Shown here in pieces: positions 34,461 through 42,874 of a stretch of 64,000 nucleotides of DNA. Under the pieces are notes generated by a model. The model did not search any database and was not told the DNA's origin. It saw only the letters and a list, made by a program, of their open reading frames with translations. How positions within the stretch are numbered: position 1 is the stretch's first letter; every line of letters begins with the position of its first letter. Source of the DNA: Galbibacter orientalis DSM 19592 (GTDB taxonomy: Bacteria; Bacteroidota; Bacteroidia; Flavobacteriales; Flavobacteriaceae); contig NZ_JH651379.1 of assembly GCF_000260115.1 (NCBI RefSeq), positions 620,001-684,000 on the forward strand. The letters run 5' to 3'. The translations under genes and the position numbers were made by a program.

Positions 34461-34989
34461 TAAAGATACTTTTTTAAACAATGAAGTTTGGGTATTAACA
34501 TTTGGAGCTGCCTTTCAGCGAGCCAATATTTATAATAAAACAGCTACACAAGCTCAAAAGAAAAAGTTTTAAAAAAAACTCAGGTTTTATATTGAAAAGC
34601 TCGTTTTAGAAGAATACCACAAGGAAGGTATTACCGATGAAGTCCATATAAACAACATAAACTCAATAGTAAACTATACAATTAACTATAATAAAGAAAA
34701 CGATATTTTAAGTAACGGAAAATTAAACTTTGGAGTTAGTCAAAAGCTATTAAATTTATATTTAAAATATAAATGGTGTTTAAAAAAGATTCCTACACCG
34801 CCACACTTTCCTGTAGACAGAAGGATACAATCTATTCTTAAAATGAAAAAGATTGCTTCTTGGACACAAATGGACGATTCAAAAGAATACGAAAAAATTA
34901 TAGCAGCAGTTAGGGACTTGGCAGAAACGGAAGAACTTTCGGTTGCACACTATGAGTTAAAATATTTTCAAAGAAGTCAGAATGACTAA
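34447..34989 (+). pseudogene. Unknown hsd-operon gene with an in-frame stop
   Basis: The frame overlaps the nuclease gene by 14 bp and reads MEVNDKDTFLNNEVWVLTF...QKKKF, TAA (34570-34572), then continues in phase as KKLRFYIEKLVLEEYHKEGI...KYFQRSQND to 34989 (180 residues in all). The stop sits in T plus eight A, exactly the local context of the stop in hsdS. I recognise no family. The second half is helical and basic. Codon use past the stop remains gene-like, so the lesion is recent or read through. Confidence 0.6.
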
Positions 34990-35003
34990 ACAGCCAAAAA
35001 GTT

Positions 35004-35046
35004 CCCAGCAGTTTAAAAAAGGCTTGTTGCAGCAATTGTTTGTGTA
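35004..35046 (+). repeat. Duplicate of the hsdS 3' end
   Basis: 43 bp matching 33,204-33,246 with one mismatch and ending in the same LLQQLFV-stop coding. The copies are exactly 1,800 bp apart. They bracket the nuclease gene and the broken 180-codon gene, which therefore form a cassette. Confidence 0.85.
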
Positions 35047-35084
35047 GTTAAATGATGTTAAAAATAAACCTATAGGTTGATAAA

Positions 35085-35618
35085 ATGAAAATTGTTAATA
35101 TATTTGTTGAAAAATTGTTTGCCGTAGTTTATAACGATGAAGTTGGAAACGGCTATCAAGACAATGAATATGATAGACTTTTGGATCTTTGGACAGATGT
35201 TAATTATCTCAGGGAATTTGCAAAAGAGAATAAGGTAAAAAATGTAAACCAGTTTGTAGAAGATAGGCTGCGAGATGCAGAAAATATAGATGACTTATTA
35301 CACGATTTAACCGAAGAGAATTTACCATTAGACAACTATTTTCACCAATTAGATAACAATGAAACAGGATTTAAACTTTTATCACTTCGAAAAGGTAAAG
35401 CTTCTTCATCAGATGGTTTAAGACTGTATGCTATTAAAATAGACACCAATTGTTTTTTAATAACAGGAGGTGCTATTAAAATGAGCCTTAAGATGAAGGA
35501 TCACCCCAATACGAGGGAAGAATTAAACAAAATAGAAAGAGTCAAAGAGATGTTGAAAGAAAATGATGTAATCGACAGAGAGTCTTTTTATGAATTCAAA
35601 AATGAGCAAAACCAATGA
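35085..35618 (+). CDS. Putative HigB/Gp49-like toxin of a toxin-antitoxin-chaperone module
   Basis: 177 residues. The C-terminal third has GFKLLSLRKGK followed by DGLRLYAIKIDTNCFLITGGAIKMSLKM, reminiscent of the RelE/HigB (Gp49) fold, where the toxin core ends in strands and a helix. The N-terminus (MKIVNIFVEKLFAVVYNDEVGNGYQDNEYDRLLDLWTD) is longer than in HigB. The order toxin, HTH antitoxin, third gene fits the higBA-type order. Its stop overlaps the antitoxin start by 4 bp (ATGA). It would be a ribosome-dependent mRNA interferase if the family call holds. It lies inside the hsd operon between the hsdS tail copy and hsdR. Confidence 0.6.
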   Translation: MKIVNIFVEKLFAVVYNDEVGNGYQDNEYDRLLDLWTDVNYLREFAKENKVKNVNQFVEDRLRDAENIDDLLHDLTEENLPLDNYFHQLDNNETGFKLLSLRKGKASSSDGLRLYAIKIDTNCFLITGGAIKMSLKMKDHPNTREELNKIERVKEMLKENDVIDRESFYEFKNEQNQ

Positions 35619-36088
35619 CTACCAACGAAGAAAAATTCAAAAAAATTGTTTCTAGCGAAAAAACTACTACACTCCAAAGAAGTAGAAAACGCATAAAGAA
35701 TAGATCGCGACTAAGAGAGTCTCAAGATATTGCTCTTAAAGTTCTTACCAAACTAGATGAGCTAGGGTGGTCTCAAAAAAAACTTGCAGAAAAGTTAAGT
35801 GTATCTCCGCAGCAAATCACTAAGATTGTAAAAGGTAAAGAAAATCTCACCTTAGAAACACAAGTAAAGCTACAGGAAGTATTAGAAATTCCTATTTTGG
35901 CTAGTTTCTATGAGAAAAACATTACTAAATTTTCTTTTGAGGAATTTTCAGAGGTTAAGGTCTCTATCAATAACCACATAGTTAGCGAAGGTAAATCTTT
36001 TTACAAAGAACAGTTTACTAGGGAGTTTAAAAGTGTTCCACGTAAGGAGATTGCAAAGGATAAATATCATCTATCAGAAATAGCATAA
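35615..36088 (+). CDS. XRE/HigA-type antitoxin with C-terminal extension
   Basis: 157 residues. The central HTH domain is DIALKVLTKLDELGWSQKKLAEKLSVSPQQITKIVKGKENLTLETQVKLQEVL. After it come about 60 residues (NITKFSFEEFSEVKVSINNHIV...KDKYHLSEIA) beyond the normal HigA end. In toxin-antitoxin-chaperone systems such an extension is the chaperone-addiction (ChAD) region bound by a SecB-like protein. The next gene encoding such a protein supports that reading. Start and stop both overlap the neighbours (4 bp and 1 bp). Confidence 0.75.
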   Translation: MTTNEEKFKKIVSSEKTTTLQRSRKRIKNRSRLRESQDIALKVLTKLDELGWSQKKLAEKLSVSPQQITKIVKGKENLTLETQVKLQEVLEIPILASFYEKNITKFSFEEFSEVKVSINNHIVSEGKSFYKEQFTREFKSVPRKEIAKDKYHLSEIA

Positions 36089-36519
36089 TGGAAAATAAAA
36101 AGATTGGTTTTGCTCTGGTAGCTCTTAAAACAGAACAATTTGCAAGTTTTGAGGAAAATTATAAAGAAGGTAAAAAAGTAGACCTTAAAACAGGACTGGA
36201 ATTTAAATTTAATATTGAAGACAAAAATGTGGGGGTATTTGTTACTTTTACATTTGAACAATCTAAGAAGGCTTTCTTAAAAGTTCAGGTCAGTGGTCAT
36301 TTTAGCATCACAGAAGAAGCTTTTAATGAATTCAGCAAAGAAGATAAAATTATTTTTCCTAAAGGATTTATGTGTCACCTTACAATGCTTGTGGTTAGCT
36401 CTGCACGAGGTATATTACATGCTAAGACTGAGGGCTCCAATTTTAATAAATTTTTGCTACCAACAATAGATGTAACGAAGATAGTATCAGATGATATTGA
36501 GTTTCATTTATCAGAGTAA
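36088..36519 (+). CDS. SecB-like chaperone of the toxin-antitoxin-chaperone module
   Basis: 143 residues with no signal or membrane segment. The layout is that of SecB: four strands (KKIGFALVALKTEQF; LEFKFNIEDKNVGVFVTFTFEQ; AFLKVQVSGHFSITEEAF), then a long helix region PKGFMCHLTMLVVSSARGILHAKTEG and the end FLLPTIDVTKIV, which corresponds to the SecB helix and the L-P-x-I/V-N motif. Stop-start overlap of 1 bp with the antitoxin (TAATG). By analogy with Rv1957 it would fold or protect the antitoxin. Assigned from pattern only. Confidence 0.62.
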   Translation: MENKKIGFALVALKTEQFASFEENYKEGKKVDLKTGLEFKFNIEDKNVGVFVTFTFEQSKKAFLKVQVSGHFSITEEAFNEFSKEDKIIFPKGFMCHLTMLVVSSARGILHAKTEGSNFNKFLLPTIDVTKIVSDDIEFHLSE

Positions 36520-36528
36520 CATCTAATT

Positions 36529-39369
36529 ATGACCAAACAGCCAGAACAAATACTAGAAAATAACCTTATAGAGCAGTTAGCAGACTTAGGCTATAAAAAG
36601 GTTATTCTAAAAGATGAAAAAGAATTACTTGCCAACTTAAAAGCGCAATTAGAGAAGCATAATAAAACTAAGCTATCCAATACTGAATTTGCTCAAGTAA
36701 CGAACCACCTTAGCAAGGGCAATGTATTTGAAAAGGCTAAAACTCTAAGAGATAAAGTACAATACACCAAAGACAACGGAGAAACAGGGTATTTAGAGTT
36801 TATAAATCAGATTCATTGGTGCCAAAATGAGTTTCAGGTAGCACAGCAAATTACACAAGAGGGAAGTTATAAAACCAGATACGATGTTACCTTACTTATA
36901 AATGGCTTACCATTAGTACAAATAGAACTTAAAAGAAGAGGTTTAGAGCTTAAAGAAGCCTTTAACCAAATAAACAGGTATCATAGGCATTCTTTTTGGG
37001 CTAACACAGGCTTATTTCAGTATGTACAGCTATTTGTTATAAGTAATGGTGTAAACACAAAGTACTATGCTAATAATAAGAAACAGAGTTTTAAACAAAC
37101 CTTTTTCTGGAGCGAACAAAACAACAAAATCATTTCGCAGTTAAAAGATTTTGCCAATGTATTTTTAGAGCCTTGCCATGTTTCTAAAATGATTACTAAA
37201 TATGTAGTCCTTAATGAAGCTCAAAAAGCACTTATGGTGCTTCGCCCCTACCAATATTATGCCACAGAAGCTATTGTAGAGCGAGTTAAAAATAGTACCA
37301 AGAATGGGTATATTTGGCATACAACAGGATCTGGAAAAACACTAACCTCTTTTAAAGCAAGTCAGTTACTTACACAGCTTCCAAATGTCGATAAAGTGAT
37401 ATTTGTAGTCGACAGAAAAGATTTAGATCACCAAACCACCAAAGAGTTTAATAGTTTTAGTAAAGGGAGTATAGACGGTACGGGCAACACCAATAACCTA
37501 GTAAAACAGCTAGAAGACCATACAAAATTAATTGTAACTACCATTCAAAAACTAAATACTGCCATTTCTAAACAGCGGTATTTAAACAGAATTAAACATT
37601 TAAAAGAAGAGCGAATTGTTTTTATTTTTGATGAATGTCACCGTAGCCAATTTGGAGAAACTCATAACAGAATAAAAGCTTTTTTTGAAGGAGCACAGAT
37701 GTTTGGTTTTACAGGAACTCCCATTTTTGCTGAAAATGCAGTTAGTAATGCCTTAGGTAAAAGAACCACAAAAGAACTTTTTGAAGATTGTTTACATAAA
37801 TATGTTATTACCGATGCTATTAGAGACGGTAATGTACTTCGTTTCTCTATTGAATATATCCAAACTTTTAAGCAAAAGGAACACATACAAGACCTTCAGG
37901 TCGAAGATATAGACGATGCAGAAGTACTCAATGCCCCTGAACGATTGGAAGCAGTTACCGATTATATTATTAAAAATCATACTAGAAAAACACACAATAA
38001 AACTTTTACAGGAATGTTCTGTACAAGTAGTGTGGATTCTTTAATAAAATACTACGATTTATTTCAGCAGAAAAAAGAGCAAGGAGCACATAGCTTAAAA
38101 ATTGCTACTATCTTTTCTTACCAAGCTAATGAAGAAGATAAGGATGCAAACGGTTATATGCAGGATCCAGAATTTCTTCAGGCAGCAGAACCAGATGCCG
38201 AGTATCAAAATGAGCATTCTAGAGATTCGTTAGATCGTTTTATTAGCGATTACAATGGCATGTATGGCACTAATTACTCCACAAAAAACTCTCAGGATTT
38301 TTACAACTACTATAATGATATTGCAAAACGAGTAAAAAATAAACAAGTAGATATCTTATTGGTAGTAAACATGTTTCTTACAGGTTTTGATAGTAAACCA
38401 TTAAATACATTATATGTAGATAAGAATTTAAAGTACCACGGACTCATACAAGCTTTTTCTAGAACAAACAGGATATTAGACACAGTTAAATCACAAGGGA
38501 ATATAGTATGTTTTAGAAACTTAAAACAAGCCACAGACGATGCTATTGCACTCTTTTCTAATCCCAATGCTAAAGATGAAATTATCTTAGCACCTTATGA
38601 AGATTATATAGAAACATTTAAGGAAGCATTAAAGAACTTAATTAAAGTAGCACCCAGCGTAAGTAGTGTAGATGAATTAAAAGATGAAGAAGAGGAATTA
38701 GAATTCATCAAGATGTTTAGAGCATTAATGCGAATAAAAAATGTATTGAGCACTTTTACAGAATTCTCTTATGAAGATGTGGATATGGAGGAGCAGCTGT
38801 TTGAAGACTATAAAAGTAAATACCTCGATTTATATGAAAAAACAAAGTCTACTCCCTCTAAAGAAAAAGTTTCCATTTTAAACGATGTCGATTTTGAATT
38901 AGAGCTTATCCATAGAGATGAAATAAATGTAGCATACATTTTAAAATTACTAGCAAATATAAAAGATGCTCCTGCTTCTGAAAAAGAGAGTAAGACCAAG
39001 GCAATTAAAGAAATATTATCTAGTGAAACTCAGTTAAGAAGTAAGAGAGAGTTAATTGAAAAATTCATTCAAGAACATTTACCGCTTATTGAGGACACAG
39101 AAATGATAGAGAGTGAGTTTGATGACTTTTGGAGTAAGGAGAAAGTAAAAGCAATCTCCTCTATAAGTAAAGAAGAGAATCTAGATCCAGAGCAGTTACA
39201 GAATGTAATAGGAGACTTTCTGTTTACCGAAAAGAAACCTTTGAGGGATGATGTTATTAACATGATGAATAAGCGCCCTAAGCTTAAAGAAAGAGCCACT
39301 GTAGCAGAGAGAATTACAAATAAAATAACAGAGTTTGTAGAAACTTTTATTAGCGGGATAGCTAGTTAA
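36529..39369 (+). CDS. hsdR: Type I restriction endonuclease subunit HsdR
   Basis: 946 residues, normal for HsdR. N-terminal nuclease domain (TRYDVTLLINGLPLVQIELKRRG gives Asp and E-x-K), helicase motif I WHTTGSGKTLTSF near residue 263, DECHRSQFG (motif II) near 369, TGTPIF (motif III), and NMFLTGFDSKPLNTLYVD with QAFSRTNR (motif VI). The helical C-terminus binds the methylase. It translocates DNA and cuts at a distance. The gene is intact although hsdS is interrupted, so restriction activity depends on half-HsdS or another HsdS in the cell. Confidence 0.95.
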   Translation: MTKQPEQILENNLIEQLADLGYKKVILKDEKELLANLKAQLEKHNKTKLSNTEFAQVTNHLSKGNVFEKAKTLRDKVQYTKDNGETGYLEFINQIHWCQNEFQVAQQITQEGSYKTRYDVTLLINGLPLVQIELKRRGLELKEAFNQINRYHRHSFWANTGLFQYVQLFVISNGVNTKYYANNKKQSFKQTFFWSEQNNKIISQLKDFANVFLEPCHVSKMITKYVVLNEAQKALMVLRPYQYYATEAIVERVKNSTKNGYIWHTTGSGKTLTSFKASQLLTQLPNVDKVIFVVDRKDLDHQTTKEFNSFSKGSIDGTGNTNNLVKQLEDHTKLIVTTIQKLNTAISKQRYLNRIKHLKEERIVFIFDECHRSQFGETHNRIKAFFEGAQMFGFTGTPIFAENAVSNALGKRTTKELFEDCLHKYVITDAIRDGNVLRFSIEYIQTFKQKEHIQDLQVEDIDDAEVLNAPERLEAVTDYIIKNHTRKTHNKTFTGMFCTSSVDSLIKYYDLFQQKKEQGAHSLKIATIFSYQANEEDKDANGYMQDPEFLQAAEPDAEYQNEHSRDSLDRFISDYNGMYGTNYSTKNSQDFYNYYNDIAKRVKNKQVDILLVVNMFLTGFDSKPLNTLYVDKNLKYHGLIQAFSRTNRILDTVKSQGNIVCFRNLKQATDDAIALFSNPNAKDEIILAPYEDYIETFKEALKNLIKVAPSVSSVDELKDEEEELEFIKMFRALMRIKNVLSTFTEFSYEDVDMEEQLFEDYKSKYLDLYEKTKSTPSKEKVSILNDVDFELELIHRDEINVAYILKLLANIKDAPASEKESKTKAIKEILSSETQLRSKRELIEKFIQEHLPLIEDTEMIESEFDDFWSKEKVKAISSISKEENLDPEQLQNVIGDFLFTEKKPLRDDVINMMNKRPKLKERATVAERITNKITEFVETFISGIAS

Positions 39370-39431
39370 AAAACTATTTTTATTCTATATTTAGAATAAA
39401 AATTACAGTATTATAATAAACTAAAAAAAGA

Positions 39432-39446
39432 CATACAATTCGGCAA
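39432..39446 (+). other. Right-end motif CATACAATTCGGCAA of island B
   Basis: Identical to 27,916-27,930 and in the same place relative to the att core, with surrounding AAAAAA and GTTG also kept. Confidence 0.65.
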
Positions 39447-39507
39447 CAAAGGTTGTCAAGCTGGCTTCCAAGCTGGAATAAGTAAAGCTTTTCTAGGACT
39501 TGAGAGA

Positions 39508-39643
39508 GACCCAAGAGGGGAGCAAAATTAGAATCCAGTCTACAAAATAGGCTGGATTTTTTGCTTTTATAAGCTTTTGTAATGCAGGTTTAGCTACATT
39601 AACTGTATTTTACGAATTTCCACTAAAAAGTCACTATTTACGT
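39508..39643 (+). mobile_element. Decayed att copy and left-end stump of a third island (C)
   Basis: 39,508-39,528 matches the att core with one G lost and one change (GACCCAAGAGGGG). The terminator hairpin (39,532-39,565) and the conserved left-end sequence ATGCAGGTTTAGCTACATTA follow. Homology to the other left ends ceases after ACTAAAAAGTCA near 39,633, just before the IS982 element. Whatever island C held, or where it ended, is not clear; no further att copy is seen. Confidence 0.7.
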
Positions 39644-39660
39644 AAATTTATATTAATCAT

Positions 39661-40626
39661 ACCCGTTGTGCATTTAGGCAATATTGATTTTTAGGTTATT
39701 GATATTTCTGTTGAATTCAAATATGTTTATATATTGAATGACCGTCATAGCCGTAATCTTAGATAATATTCTGTTTTTGAATCCCTCAAAAGATTTAGCA
39801 TAATTCCTTCGAATCATAAATTGGTCGCAAAGTTGAGAAAACAATGTTTCAATACGCTTTCTGGATTTCTTAAAAACGTACGGCTGCTCCCTATAGTTAT
39901 GCTGGTTTGTTCTCATAGGGGTTTCAAGTCTAATATTATGATATTCAAATAAATTCAATTGATATTCAGCCGACAAATACCCTTTATCACCAAGTAATAT
40001 GCAATCACTTAATTGATGCTTTATATCCTTTAAATAATTAATATCGTGCACAGAGGCTGGACTAATATCCATACTTTCGATAACACCCTGAGCAGAACAG
40101 ACAGCATGTAATTTATATCCATAATAATGGCTTGATTGACTTGCACAATATCCTTTTTCGGGCAGACTGTAGTTTTGTTCTTTACATATCTTACTTCTAG
40201 CGCTTCTTGATAATTTACAGACCTCTAACGGCATACTGTCAACAATATAACAATGCTCAGATTTATTCAACTTTCTCACTAATGCCTTGCGAAGTGATTC
40301 TCTAAAGAAAACAACTTACGCTTTCTTCTATTGTAGACACTGCGCTCTATTTTGCTGGATAGACCAGCAGGTAACATTCGAAAAAGCTGGCATTCACTAT
40401 CAACACTCATATATTCTGATGTTAAATCAATAGCTATAAGCTCTTTATCTCTTAATTTAGGTTTACGGATTTGATGTAAATAATCCATTTTACAATCCAA
40501 TTCTTTTAAAACCTTGAGGATTTTGTCGTAATTTGCTTGAAAGTTGTGCATATAAATTATAGTGTGGTTACTACAATTTACTGCATTTTAGCAGTTTGCA
40601 CAACTTTTTCTAAATGCACAACGGGT
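39661..40626 (-). mobile_element. IS982-family insertion sequence with 7-bp target duplication
   Basis: Perfect 16-bp terminal inverted repeats ACCCGTTGTGCATTTA (39,661-39,676; complement at 40,611-40,626). TAATCAT is duplicated directly outside (39,654-39,660 and 40,627-40,633). 966 bp in length. The transposase is frameshifted. Confidence 0.9.
39674..40551 (-). pseudogene. IS982-family transposase, frameshifted
   Basis: The N-terminal part (40,551 down to 40,279) begins MHNFQANYDKILKVLKELDC and ends ...KLFSLENHFARH. The C-terminal part reads on in another frame as RKLNKSEHCYIVDSMPLEVC...HDINYLKDI...LLGDKGYLSAEYQ...KSRKRIETLFSQL, with the DDE residues. The frame is lost within the TTTTC/TTTAGAG stretch near 40,300; one inserted or deleted base would restore KLFxFRESLRKALVRKL. 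IS982 transposases are normally one frame, so this copy is probably inactive unless it uses frameshifting. Confidence 0.85.
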
Positions 40627-40654
40627 TAATCATGTAATTTGCTATCTTTGATAT

Positions 40655-40945
40655 ATGCTAACACAAAGTCAAATAGATATTATTATTGATGCTATGAAAC
40701 CATTTAATCCTACTAAAATTGGGGTGTTTGGTTCTGTGGCAAGAAATGAAGCTACAAAAAGTAGTGATATTGATATATTATATCAGTTTAAAAATACTAT
40801 TGGTCTATTCAAGTTAATAGGATTAAAACAGGATTTAGAAAAAAAGCTGAACAAAAAAGTAGACTTAGTATCCGAAAAATATATCAACCCGAAACTTAAG
40901 CCTTATATTTTAAATGACTTAAACATTATCTATGGCAATGAATAA
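40655..40945 (+). CDS. MntA-type nucleotidyltransferase antitoxin (MNT domain)
   Basis: 96 residues. GVFGSVARNEATKSSDIDILY is the minimal nucleotidyltransferase motif (GSxAR...DxD). MntA antitoxins add AMP to a Tyr of the HepT toxin. The hepT frame starts within its last codons but is broken by two stops. A truncated second copy of this gene starts at 43,196 with nearly the same sequence. Confidence 0.88.
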   Translation: MLTQSQIDIIIDAMKPFNPTKIGVFGSVARNEATKSSDIDILYQFKNTIGLFKLIGLKQDLEKKLNKKVDLVSEKYINPKLKPYILNDLNIIYGNE

Positions 40946-41285
40946 AAATCTATTCAGGTTGGAGCATATACAGGAATGTATTGCCTAAATAGAAGAATTG
41001 GTTAAGATTATAAAGACCTATGATAATTTTGAGGAAAAATGGATTGAACAAGATTCTGTAATAAGAAATCTTGAAATAATTGGAGAGGCTTCCAACCATA
41101 TTTCAGATGATTTAAAACAAAAATATCCTGATGTGGCGTGGAATCAAATGAAAGGGATGCGTAATTTTATGACCCATGAATATTTTGGACTTCAATTGGA
41201 CACTATTTGAGATGCAGCAGTTAATGACATACCAGTACTTAAAAAGCAAATTCAACAAATTATACAGGATATAGCTAAAGGGTAA
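40938..41285 (+). pseudogene. HepT-type HEPN toxin with two in-frame stops
   Basis: The frame reads MNKNLFRLEHIQECIA, TAA (40,986), IEELVKIIKTYDNFEEKW...RNLEIIGEASNHISDDLK...MRNFMTHEYFGLQLDTI, TGA (41,208, in place of a likely Trp TGG), DAAVNDIPVLKKQIQ...DIAKG. The HEPN catalytic RNFMTH (Rx4H) is still visible. Phase is kept through both stops. The toxin is dead while the antitoxin stays open, the expected order of decay. Confidence 0.8.
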
Positions 41286-41750
41286 CATTTACCTCTGGCT
41301 ATTTAGTAGTTTATGCAAAAATTGATTAATCTGAAAAGGAAGAGTTCTACGTTTCTAACTCCTCTATATTGAATTCTAAAAATATTGAATCATTTACAAA
41401 ATGGTTATTCCTATCATTCAAATGGAATTAAATGTGTAGTTATATCTGGAGGTTTTGGTATAAACCTTTCTAAATTATCATTATAAATATCATAATAATC
41501 TTTAAAAAAATAATTCTTAAAAGATATTGGATACACATTATCAGCATTAATTCCATCTACCTTTAGAATATATGGTATTAATTGCTTCTTTAAATTGTAA
41601 GAATAATTAAATTCATTAAAATCTAGCTTACTTGATGATAAGTAAAACGAATTTAATGAAGGCAACTTAATTGAATCATTAGCGGCCTGACAATATAATA
41701 CTCCCCAAATTTAGGACAGGAAATTAAGTTGTAATTTTAACCCTGTCAAT

Positions 41751-42029
41751 ATGAAAACATCAAGAAGAAAATTCAGCGCATCCTTTAAGGCCAAAGTAGC
41801 CATTGAAGCGATAAAAGAGCAGACAAGTATACCTGAACTTGCTGCCAAATTTGAATTGCATCCAGCCCAAATATCCAATTGGAAGCGAGAGTTTTTAAAA
41901 AACGCAGAACTTGCTTTCGAGTCCAAATCAGAAAAAGATACTCCAGCTGTGGATACCGCACCGCTTTATAGTAAGATCGGTCAATTACAAGTTGAGAATG
42001 ATTTTTTAAAGAAAGTCTTGGGCAAATGA
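41751..42029 (+). CDS. IS3-family OrfA (HTH protein)
   Basis: 92 residues: KTSRRKFSASFKAKVAIEAIKEQTSIPELAAKFELHPAQISNWKREF is the HTH_Tnp_1 DNA-binding domain, followed by a short coiled region (SKIGQLQVENDFLKKVLGK). It overlaps orfB by 4 bp. The ATTTTTTAAAG stretch near 42,001 could serve as a -1 slippage site to make the OrfAB transposase. Confidence 0.92.
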   Translation: MKTSRRKFSASFKAKVAIEAIKEQTSIPELAAKFELHPAQISNWKREFLKNAELAFESKSEKDTPAVDTAPLYSKIGQLQVENDFLKKVLGK

Positions 42030-42874
42030 GTACTACTGAAAGAAGACAAAAGGTAGTAAAATCTCATCCAAGGCTGAGTCTTGCACAACAATGTAAAATC
42101 CTTAACATTCATCGCTCTGGTCTGTATTATAAGCCTAAAAGTGAGAGTCCATTGAATTTAGAACTGATGAAGGCAATAGATGCGCAGTTCCTGGAACACC
42201 CCTATTATGGAGTCGAACGGATGACTGATTATCTCATCCTTGATCTTGGCTACCACGTAAATGTGAAAAGAATAAGACGGCTGTATAAAATTATGGGATT
42301 ACAGACCATATATAGAAAACCTAAAACCACCATCAGGGATCCTAAAAACTATAAGTACCCTTATCTCTTGAAGGGCTTAGTAATAGACCGCCCTAACCAA
42401 GTATGGCAGACTGACATCACCTATATTCCTATGTTCCGTGGCTTTATGTATATGAATGCTATCATTGATGTATATAGTAGAAAAATACTTAATTGGAGTA
42501 TTTCAAACTCAATGGACAAACAGTGGTGTATCGAGCTTCTTAGAGACACTATCGCTCAATATGGCAATACGGAGATCCATAACTCCGATCAAGGGTCACA
42601 ATATACCAGCTCCGAATATATTGAAGTGCTTAAAGAACATGATATTCAAATATCTATGGACAGCAAAGGAAGAGCTTTGGATAACATTTTTATTGAGCGC
42701 TTCTGGAAGTCTCTTAAATATGAAAAGATCTATCTAAACCCACCAAACGGAGGTCTAGATCTCTATCAAATGGTCACGGAATATATTGAATTCTATAACA
42801 CCAAAAGAAGGCATACTGAAATAGGAAAAGTACCACCTGATCAAATTTATAATACAAAAAGAATAGCATCATAA
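42026..42874 (+). CDS. IS3-family OrfB transposase (rve integrase core)
   Basis: 282 residues. HTH_21 region (HPYYGVERMTDYLI), then the DDE core: VWQTDITYIPM (Asp), IHNSDQGSQYTS (Asp), FIERFWKSLKYEKIYL (Glu), closing with IEFYNTKRRHTEIGKVPPDQ. Full length and intact. Confidence 0.94.
   Translation: MSTTERRQKVVKSHPRLSLAQQCKILNIHRSGLYYKPKSESPLNLELMKAIDAQFLEHPYYGVERMTDYLILDLGYHVNVKRIRRLYKIMGLQTIYRKPKTTIRDPKNYKYPYLLKGLVIDRPNQVWQTDITYIPMFRGFMYMNAIIDVYSRKILNWSISNSMDKQWCIELLRDTIAQYGNTEIHNSDQGSQYTSSEYIEVLKEHDIQISMDSKGRALDNIFIERFWKSLKYEKIYLNPPNGGLDLYQMVTEYIEFYNTKRRHTEIGKVPPDQIYNTKRIAS

Larger units (their letters stand above)
27983..39528 (+). mobile_element. Genomic island B, integrase-deleted, with type I restriction operon and nested toxin-antitoxin-chaperone genes
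   Basis: About 11.5 kb between the perfect att copy at 27,983 and the decayed copy at 39,508. Its left end parallels island A (terminator hairpin, conserved ATGCAGGTTTAGCTACATTA stretch, AGGTGTCC repeats, integrase start), but only ~24 integrase codons remain. Its right end has the same CATACAATTCGGCAA motif. It carries a small membrane/J-domain cluster and the hsd operon. It cannot excise by its own means but shares ends with island A. Confidence 0.8.

Noticed and set aside
11523-39528. Integrative conjugative element
   Set aside because: No relaxase, coupling protein, VirB4-like or tra gene is present in the window.
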